From Mycolicibacterium iranicum (GTDB lineage: Bacteria > Actinomycetota > Actinomycetes > Mycobacteriales > Mycobacteriaceae), in assembly GCF_014190915.1 (NCBI RefSeq), contig NZ_JACHVU010000002.1, positions 186,001 to 250,000 on the forward strand: DNA of 64,000 nucleotides, given 5' to 3'. Position 1 is the stretch's first letter; each line of letters starts with the position of its first letter. Below are positions 58,681 to 64,000 of the stretch, in pieces. The notes under the pieces were generated by a model. That model searched no databases. It was not told where the DNA came from and saw only the letters and a program-made list of their open reading frames with translations. Both the position numbers and the translations under genes were made by a program.

Positions 58681-61238
58681 CCACTTCACAGTCGGAAGAC
58701 CTCGAAACGATGCGTGCGCAGGTACGCAGTGAGATCGGAGTGGCCGCAAAGGTTCTGCCCACGCACTATCCGCTGGAGACGTTCATTGCGGTGAACCCGC
58801 TGGCCGGGCTCGAAGCCATGCCGTTCGAGCAGGCCGTACGCCGCGCCGGCGATCTCTACGGGATCCGGGCCACCCTCTCCGAGGATTACTTCCGCACGCT
58901 GCACGGAGACGGACGGATCACCGACGCCGACATCGACCGGGCACTCATCCGGCGCTACCCGAACCTTGCGCAGGAACCGCCCGTCACGCTCGCCGACCGT
59001 GCCCTGAGCCCCGTCGAACTTCTCCGGGCCGATCTGCTGCACGGCACGAGACCCCCTGCGCCGCTGCGTCGCAGCGCGACCCGCGCCGAACAGTGCGCGC
59101 CCGAGTTGGCGGAGGTCGTCGACTCCCAGACCGCCAAATGGTGCGCCGCGTTCTTCGGTGCGGCGGCATGGCCGATGCCCGGGCGCGACAAGGGTTTCTA
59201 CTCTGCGTGGCGGGAGCTGGGACATCGTGACCGCGGCCTGCCCGGCGCTGTCCGGGCCGTGCTGCGCGACGTGCCGGCGCGAGCCGAGGACGCGGTGCTG
59301 ACGGCGCTCGACAGCATCGGGGTCGGGCCCGGCGAGCGGGTGGCCTATCTGCAGGCCCACCTGACGTGCCTGCCCGGATGGGCGGCGCATGTGCTCTGGT
59401 GCACGGGCCGCCATCCCGGTATCGACCTGACCCAGTACGTCGCGGTGCGACTGAGCTATGAAGCAGCCCTGCTCGCCGGGCGCGGCGGCAACCCGGAAAC
59501 TTCGGCGCCCGCCCCAGCGGTTTCGTCTGCACGCGAACGGGTCTCGCACCTCATCGGCCACTGGGGCCTGACCGGGGTGCACGACGCACAGGCGGCCACG
59601 GCCGCGCGCATCCTCGCGGTGCTGCCGGTGTCGTCACGGGAAGCACTGTGGCAGAACGCGTTCGAAGGGCATTACCGCGACGGCCTGCTCGCAACCCTCG
59701 AAACCCATCCGGCGCGGCCGGAGCCGGCCCCCGACATCCAGGTCGTCACCTGCATCGACACCAGGTCGGAAGGCCTGCGCCGCCACCTCGAGAGCCGAGA
59801 CGGGTACCAGACCTTCGGCTTCGCAGGGTTCTTCGCGGTCGCCATCCGCTACCGCGGGCTCGCCGAAGGGCGGCCCGCCGATCTCTGCCCGGTGCTGATG
59901 TCCCCGTCGCACCAGGTCTGCGAACTTCCCGACCTGGGAGCTGAACACCTGGCGCAGCGCCACGTTGCAGGGCTGAACAGACTGGCGGGCGCTGAGACGG
60001 CGTTCCATGCGGCGAAGGATTCGGGGGCGGCACCGTTCACTCTGGCCGAGGCCGCGGGCTGGTTGGCTGCTCCGCTGGCGGCCGCGAAAACCCTCGGCCC
60101 GGCTGCCAGTGGGACCTGGCGCCGCCGGCTCGCGAAGTGGGTTGCGCCGGCCGCGCCGACTCGATTGAGCATCGACGCCATACCGCTGCAGGACCGAATC
60201 CTGCTGGCGCAGGCCGCCCTCACCACGATGGGGCTGACCCGGGAGTTCGGTCGGCTCGTCGTGTTGTGCGCCCACGGCAGCACCACCGAGAACAACGCCT
60301 ACCAGGCCGCCTTGGACTGCGGCGCCTGCGGTGGGCAGGCCGGGGGGCCGAACGCCCGCACCGCGACGTTGATCCTGAACCAGCCGGAGGTGCGTGACGC
60401 GCTGCGCGAGTGCGGCATCGACATCCCTGACCGCACGATCTTCGTCGCCGCTCAACACGACACCGCCACCGACCGCGTCGCCCTTCTCGATCCGCACCTG
60501 ATTCCACGGAGCCACCACGGCGACCTCGACCGTCTGCGACGCGATTTGGACGCCGCGGGATCTGCACTGGCCGCCGAGCGCTGCGCGGCACTGCCCGGCG
60601 CCGGGAAACGCCGCAACCCGAGGCGGGCGGCGCGGCACGTCGCTACCCGCTCGATGGACTGGGCCCAGGTGTACCCGGAATGGGGACTGGCGGGCAACGC
60701 CGCGTTCATCGTCGCACCGCGGGCGGCGACACGGGGAATCGATCTGCAGCGCAGGACTTTCCTGCACTCCTATGACGCCGACATCGACACCGACGGGGCT
60801 GCGCTGGAAACCATCCTCACCGCACCGCTGGTGGTGGCGCAGTGGATCAACTGCCAGTACTACTTCTCCACCGTCGCCCCCGAGACCTTCGGCGCGGGAA
60901 CCAAGACCCTGCACAACATCGTCGGCACGGTCGGCGTGCTCTCCGGCCAGGTCGGCGATCTGCGGCTGGGCCTGCCCTGGCAGTCGGTCGCCGACGGTGC
61001 TCGGCCGGTGCACGAACCCCAGCGACTGCTCGCGGTGATCCAGGCACCGCTGGACCGGATCGACACCATCGTGGCGCGAAACCCGATCTTGCAGAGGTTG
61101 TTTGGGAACGACTGGATCGCGGTCGCGGCGCGAGAGGACGCGGGCTCGCCGTGGCAGCGCTGGACACACGGGGGTTGGCGCCCCTGGGCGGAGGCCGACC
61201 GGCCCGAGCAGATTACCGAGAAGGAGATGATGCGATGA
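58677..61238 (+). CDS. dabA: DabA: carbonic-anhydrase-like subunit of the DAB bicarbonate accumulation complex (DUF2309)
   Basis: 853 residues. The family forms a membrane-associated complex with DabB that converts CO2 to bicarbonate in one direction, driven by the cation gradient. The zinc site is intact: Cys359 and Asp361 in VTCIDTRSEGLRRHLE, His533 in CAHGSTTENN and Cys548 in LDCGACGG, with the same His-to-Cys spacing (15) as the Halothiobacillus protein. Arg in CIDTRSE is also kept. The N-terminal PLETFIAVNPLAGLE and C-terminal NIVGTVGVLSGQVGDLRLGLP are typical. AAAAAGGAG precedes ATG. It is coupled to the next gene by a four-base overlap. Confidence 0.92.
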   Translation: MTTSQSEDLETMRAQVRSEIGVAAKVLPTHYPLETFIAVNPLAGLEAMPFEQAVRRAGDLYGIRATLSEDYFRTLHGDGRITDADIDRALIRRYPNLAQEPPVTLADRALSPVELLRADLLHGTRPPAPLRRSATRAEQCAPELAEVVDSQTAKWCAAFFGAAAWPMPGRDKGFYSAWRELGHRDRGLPGAVRAVLRDVPARAEDAVLTALDSIGVGPGERVAYLQAHLTCLPGWAAHVLWCTGRHPGIDLTQYVAVRLSYEAALLAGRGGNPETSAPAPAVSSARERVSHLIGHWGLTGVHDAQAATAARILAVLPVSSREALWQNAFEGHYRDGLLATLETHPARPEPAPDIQVVTCIDTRSEGLRRHLESRDGYQTFGFAGFFAVAIRYRGLAEGRPADLCPVLMSPSHQVCELPDLGAEHLAQRHVAGLNRLAGAETAFHAAKDSGAAPFTLAEAAGWLAAPLAAAKTLGPAASGTWRRRLAKWVAPAAPTRLSIDAIPLQDRILLAQAALTTMGLTREFGRLVVLCAHGSTTENNAYQAALDCGACGGQAGGPNARTATLILNQPEVRDALRECGIDIPDRTIFVAAQHDTATDRVALLDPHLIPRSHHGDLDRLRRDLDAAGSALAAERCAALPGAGKRRNPRRAARHVATRSMDWAQVYPEWGLAGNAAFIVAPRAATRGIDLQRRTFLHSYDADIDTDGAALETILTAPLVVAQWINCQYYFSTVAPETFGAGTKTLHNIVGTVGVLSGQVGDLRLGLPWQSVADGARPVHEPQRLLAVIQAPLDRIDTIVARNPILQRLFGNDWIAVAAREDAGSPWQRWTHGGWRPWAEADRPEQITEKEMMR

Positions 61239-61594
61239 CACCCGCTCAGACCGCACTGACCAGGATGACCAAGGTCGAAGTCGTCGTCCCCGGGGATGAC
61301 GCCCCTGCGGTACGCGACCTGATCCGCAGTGTCGGGGCGACCGGCTACACCAGCCTTTCGGGCGTCTCCGGGCTGGGCCACCACGGCTATCACCAGGGCC
61401 GGCTCCTGTTCAATCAACAGGCCGCACTGGAACTCATCATCACCGTGGTGCCCGACGCCCGCGTCGAGGCCCTGCTCGCCGGCCTGCGGCCGCTCCTGGA
61501 CGCGACATCGGGCGTGATGTTCGTGACCGAGACCTACGTCAGTCGGCCGGAGTACTTCAGCACGGCACCCACCGCAAGAGAGGAAGTTCAGTGA
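61235..61594 (+). CDS. P-II-like regulatory protein of the dab operon
   Basis: 119 residues. The ferredoxin-like fold of P-II proteins is suggested by MTKVEVVVPGDDAPAVRDLI, the Gly/His-rich T-loop region SGVSGLGHHGYHQGRLLFNQ near 45-65 and ELIITVVPDARVEALLAGL. It lacks the Tyr uridylylation loop of GlnB. P-II-like proteins of this kind accompany bicarbonate transporters (SbtB, CPII) and sense adenyl nucleotides or bicarbonate. ATG 61235 overlaps the dabA stop by four bases and its own stop overlaps the next start, so all four genes are one unit. The expected role is control of DabBA activity. Confidence 0.85.
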   Translation: MTPAQTALTRMTKVEVVVPGDDAPAVRDLIRSVGATGYTSLSGVSGLGHHGYHQGRLLFNQQAALELIITVVPDARVEALLAGLRPLLDATSGVMFVTETYVSRPEYFSTAPTAREEVQ

Positions 61595-62199
61595 TGACCG
61601 AACCGATGGCCGCCTGGCGGCGCCTGCATGCCGGCAACGAAACCTCGTCCGGCGCGCCGCGCGCCGAGGACACATCGTCCTCCGGCGCGGTGACCGCGGC
61701 GATATTCCGTTGCGCCGATTCGGGATTGGCGAGCGAAACCGTCTTCGGGTGCAGGGAGGGTCTGCTCGACGTGAGCACGTGGGGACACGTGATCGACACC
61801 GGGGTGCTGGCGACGCTGGAGTACGCGGTACAGACCCTGCAGGTGCCACTGATTGTGGTGCTCGGCCATCACGATTGCGCGGCCGTAGAGACCGCGCTGC
61901 GGGCTTGGGAGCGGGCCGATCTGCCCGACGGCGCCGCGCGGGCGGCCGTCGAACACGTGATGTGGTCGATCGTGCGCCGTCACGCGCCCGCCGATTCGGT
62001 GGACGCCGTCGCCGCGGCGCACGCTGTCGAGACGGGACTCGGGCTGGTGCAGCGCTCACCCGTGATCGCCCGGCAGGTGGATGCGCAGAAGTGCGGAATC
62101 GTCTGCGCCACAATCGACCCCGTGACCGGCCGGCTACAGACCCACGCCACGATCGGGCCCGTCGGCGAAAGGCAGGAGAACCTCGCCGAGTGCGTGTGA
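61591..62199 (+). CDS. Beta-carbonic-anhydrase-like protein lacking the catalytic Arg
   Basis: 202 residues, beta-CA fold. The zinc ligands Cys41 (FRCADSG), His93 and Cys96 (LGHHDCAAV) are present, but the CxDSR motif reads Cys-Ala-Asp-Ser-Gly: the Arg that positions the catalytic Asp is missing. The usual RVAGNV strand is also changed to STWGHV. It may be a low-activity or regulatory relative, or use another residue. The N-terminal MAAWRRLHAGNE is typical of actinobacterial beta-CAs. GTG 61591 overlaps the P-II-like stop by four bases (ATG 61594 is the alternative). It is the last gene of the dab operon. Confidence 0.82.
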   Translation: MMTEPMAAWRRLHAGNETSSGAPRAEDTSSSGAVTAAIFRCADSGLASETVFGCREGLLDVSTWGHVIDTGVLATLEYAVQTLQVPLIVVLGHHDCAAVETALRAWERADLPDGAARAAVEHVMWSIVRRHAPADSVDAVAAAHAVETGLGLVQRSPVIARQVDAQKCGIVCATIDPVTGRLQTHATIGPVGERQENLAECV

Positions 62200-62205
62200 C
62201 GCTGC

Positions 62206-62625
62206 TCAGTCCTGTCCCCACAGCCGCGACGATTCCTCGCCGACCGTCGGATCGTGGATCTGCTGGAAGTTGCGGCCACCGCGTCCGAAGGTGGCGATCA
62301 CCGCGGCAGGACAACGTGACTCGGTGACGGGGGCGTCCTGCCACCGGCACGGACGCACGTGGACGAGGTCGACGTCCCGGCCGTCCTCGTCGACGAAGTA
62401 TGGACCCGCGACGCGGCCCAGCCAGTAGAGCCCGTCCGCGTCGCGGGTCCACACGAAGGAGCCGTCGGGAACCTCGGCGAAGCGCTCCACGCGGCGCTCC
62501 AGCTGATCGCCATGGCCTTCCGCCCCGAACCCGCACACCCCGATCGACAGCGCGCGGTCGACGGCCGCCTGCGGGTCGATGTCGTCGCGGCGGGAGCGTA
62601 TCGGCGCCCGGTACACCGATGTCAC
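62206..62625 (-). CDS. Conserved hypothetical protein
   Basis: 139 residues, soluble. The centre reads VPDGSFVWTRDADGLYWLGRVAGPYF, a beta-rich stretch like the small barrel found before nuclease domains in some restriction-type proteins (quoted here in shortened form: VWTRDADGLYWLGRVAGPYF), then LVHVRPCRW and RCPAAVIATFGRGGRNFQQI. There is no nuclease motif. I cannot assign a function. It ends six bases from the convergent carbonic-anhydrase-like gene; upstream lies palindromic repeat copy C. Confidence 0.7.
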   Translation of the reverse strand: MTSVYRAPIRSRRDDIDPQAAVDRALSIGVCGFGAEGHGDQLERRVERFAEVPDGSFVWTRDADGLYWLGRVAGPYFVDEDGRDVDLVHVRPCRWQDAPVTESRCPAAVIATFGRGGRNFQQIHDPTVGEESSRLWGQD

Positions 62626-62635
62626 GGTCGCCGGT

Positions 62636-62699
62636 CCGCGAGCGCGCGCTGAAGTACGCGACCGACGGCGCGTCGGTGTGCAGACACGCGCGCTCGCGG
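62636..62699. repeat. Dispersed palindromic repeat, copy C (inverted orientation)
   Basis: On the minus strand it starts with CCGCGAGCGCGCGTGTCTGC (62680-62699) and ends with CGCGCGCTCGCGG (62636-62648): perfect 13-bp arms and a 64-base total length. It lies between menJ and the hypothetical gene and slightly upstream of that gene's start. Confidence 0.85.
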
Positions 62700-62734
62700 T
62701 GCGGGCCGGGAACCGAACCGGCCGGAGCCAGGCG

Positions 62735-63991
62735 TCACGAGAACGGGCGGCGCTCGTCGACTCGGCGTGACAGCGTGCCCGCCCCGCGCCACACCCGGGC
62801 CACCACGTCCGCGTCCTCGTCGGTGACGAAGTTGCCCATGACGCGGACCGCGATCTTCATCAGCACCGAGGAGCGCATCGCCAGCGGACCGGTGGCAGGC
62901 AGAAACCGGGGAATGGTCAGCAGCAGCGCCAGCCGGCGGGCGATCGAGAAGCCCTGCGCGTAGTGCGCGTGCAGCAGGGCCGGCCACGCCTCGGTGTACG
63001 GACCTTCACCCAGCATGGACACCGCCAGCCGGCCCGTCTCCAGGCCGTAGTCGATGCCCTCACCGTTGAGCGGGTTCACACACGCCGCGGCGTCGCCGAT
63101 CAGCATCCAGTTGGTTCCGGCCACCCCGGACACCGCCCCGCCCATCGGCAGCAGCGCCGACAGCCCGGCCCGCGGGGCGCCCTCGAACGCCCACTCGTCG
63201 CGGCGCAGGTCGGTGTAGTAGTTCATCAGCGGCCGCAGCGCCGCGTCGGCCGGTCGCTTCGCGGTGGCCAGAGCACCGACGCCGATGTTCACCTCGCCGT
63301 TGCCGAGCGGGAAGATCCAGCCGTACCCCGGCAACACCTCACCGTCGGGGGAGCGCAGCTCGAGGTGCGAGGTGATCCACGGCTCGTTGCTGCGCGGCGT
63401 AGCGATGTACCCGCGGATCGCGACGCCGTACACCGTCTCCTTGTGCCATTCCCGTCCCAGCGCGCGCCCCAGCGTAGACCGGGCGCCGTCGGCGACGATC
63501 AGATCGGTACAACGCACCACGTCGCCCGAGTCGAGCACCACGCCCGTCACCCGGCCCGCCGAATCCTGTTCCACCGAAACGGCTTTCACGCCGAGCATCA
63601 TCTTCGCGCCATCGTCGACCGCGACCGAACGGATGCGGTCGTCGAGCTCGGTGCGGGGCACGGCGCTACTGAACGGGGGGAACGACGGTCCGGGCCAGGC
63701 CACCTCGACATCCGAGCCGAACCCCGACATCCGCAGCCCGCGGTGCGCCACGCGGGTGTCCAGCCAGGGCCCGAGGCCGAGGCGGCGAAGTTCGGCGACC
63801 GCGCGCGGTGTGAGCCCGTCGCCGCAGGCCTTGTCGCGGGGGAACTGCGCGGAATCGATCACCAGGACGTCCCGGCCGGCCCGTGCGGCCCACGCCGCCG
63901 CCGACGAACCCGCCGGTCCGGCCCCGACGACGACCACGTCAGCCGCTGTCGAACCCCCGGTCGCTGCGCTCCTGCCCGCCGCTGAGGTCAT
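62735..63991 (-). CDS. menJ: Menaquinone isoprenyl-chain reductase (geranylgeranyl-reductase family)
   Basis: 418 residues, FAD-dependent (Rv0561c-like). MenJ saturates one isoprene unit of the menaquinone side chain to give the dihydro form typical of mycobacteria. The dinucleotide motif VVVVGAGPAGSSAAAWAARAG (residues 19-39, part) is followed by FPRDKACGDGLTPRAV near 50 and the second FAD motif MLIGDAAACVNPLNGEGIDYG near 295 (part). A C-terminal region with hydrophobic helices (LALLLTIPRFLP) fits membrane association. The whole gene lies inside the window, starting nine bases from its right edge. It closes the menaquinone set here. Confidence 0.93.
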   Translation of the reverse strand: MTSAAGRSAATGGSTAADVVVVGAGPAGSSAAAWAARAGRDVLVIDSAQFPRDKACGDGLTPRAVAELRRLGLGPWLDTRVAHRGLRMSGFGSDVEVAWPGPSFPPFSSAVPRTELDDRIRSVAVDDGAKMMLGVKAVSVEQDSAGRVTGVVLDSGDVVRCTDLIVADGARSTLGRALGREWHKETVYGVAIRGYIATPRSNEPWITSHLELRSPDGEVLPGYGWIFPLGNGEVNIGVGALATAKRPADAALRPLMNYYTDLRRDEWAFEGAPRAGLSALLPMGGAVSGVAGTNWMLIGDAAACVNPLNGEGIDYGLETGRLAVSMLGEGPYTEAWPALLHAHYAQGFSIARRLALLLTIPRFLPATGPLAMRSSVLMKIAVRVMGNFVTDEDADVVARVWRGAGTLSRRVDERRPFS

Positions 63992-64000
63992 GACTCACAG

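Noticed and set aside
1..64000. tRNA, rRNA, insertion sequences, prophage, CRISPR arrays or an integration site
   Set aside because: No transposase or integrase frame, no regularly spaced direct repeats and no tRNA-like cloverleaf were seen by eye.

Overview
The window is high-GC actinobacterial DNA and almost certainly comes from a Mycolicibacterium-type (fast-growing) mycobacterium. The evidence is the gene content and order: an Emb-type arabinosyltransferase, a complete yrbEAB-mceABCDEF operon with mce-associated genes, F420-linked enzymes, many FadD ligases, and a backbone following the Mycobacterium tuberculosis Rv0535-Rv0561 order (mtnP, galE-like, two sugar-transferase genes, an Rv0541c-like membrane protein, menE, DUF3349, pit, menB, fadD8, menC, bpoC, menD, mgtA, menG, menJ). 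I saw no tRNA, rRNA, insertion sequence, prophage or CRISPR array. Gene identities are read from motifs and remembered family features; no database search was run.

Layout. 1-5.2 kb: partial arabinosyltransferase (-), then mtnP, a sugar epimerase and a nitronate monooxygenase (+). 5.4-7.2 kb: two-component system (-). 7.25-10.8 kb: a tightly overlapping five-gene operon (GT2, DUF2064 sugar-transferase-like, methyltransferase, molybdopterin/cytochrome b fusion, membrane protein). 10.7-14.3 kb: Rv0541c-like membrane protein, PPOX protein, menE and DUF3349 (-). 14.5-16.4 kb: Pit phosphate permease, a small membrane protein and a second DUF3349. 16.4-21.4 kb: VOC protein, FadD, SDR, menB, F420-type reductase and HAD phosphatase (-). 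21.5-27.2 kb: PIG-L deacetylase, kinase-like protein, divergent MFS/GntR pair, fadD8 behind a KstR-like box. 27.2-42.3 kb: tandem Phd-type protein, tandem-TetR (Mce3R-like) regulator, the mce operon with three accessory genes, then a DUF2236 protein and a TetR. 42.4-44.9 kb: FadD ligase and a guanidine-III riboswitch in front of two SMR exporters. 44.9-55.7 kb: menC, AraC/DJ-1 pair, bpoC, menD, membrane protein, DsbA-like lipoprotein, mgtA, SDR, menG, esterase. 55.7-62.2 kb: an accessory module of winged-helix regulator, TerC, DabB, DabA, P-II-like protein and a carbonic-anhydrase-like protein. 62.2-64 kb: hypothetical protein and menJ.

How the parts work together. The window carries most of the menaquinone pathway (MenD, MenC, MenE, MenB, MenG, MenJ, and bpoC as a MenH candidate) interleaved with lipid, transport and envelope genes. 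The mce operon encodes a lipid importer and the surrounding FadD and KstR-like elements fit lipid or steroid use.

The most interesting accessory system is the DAB-type bicarbonate accumulation operon. It has a leaderless promoter covered by a 32-bp inverted repeat. A related site lies in front of the adjacent winged-helix gene, and the carbonic-anhydrase-like partner lacks the family's active-site arginine. Many genes here share a TANNNT box ending about seven bases before the start codon, the signature of leaderless mycobacterial transcripts; I used this to choose several starts.
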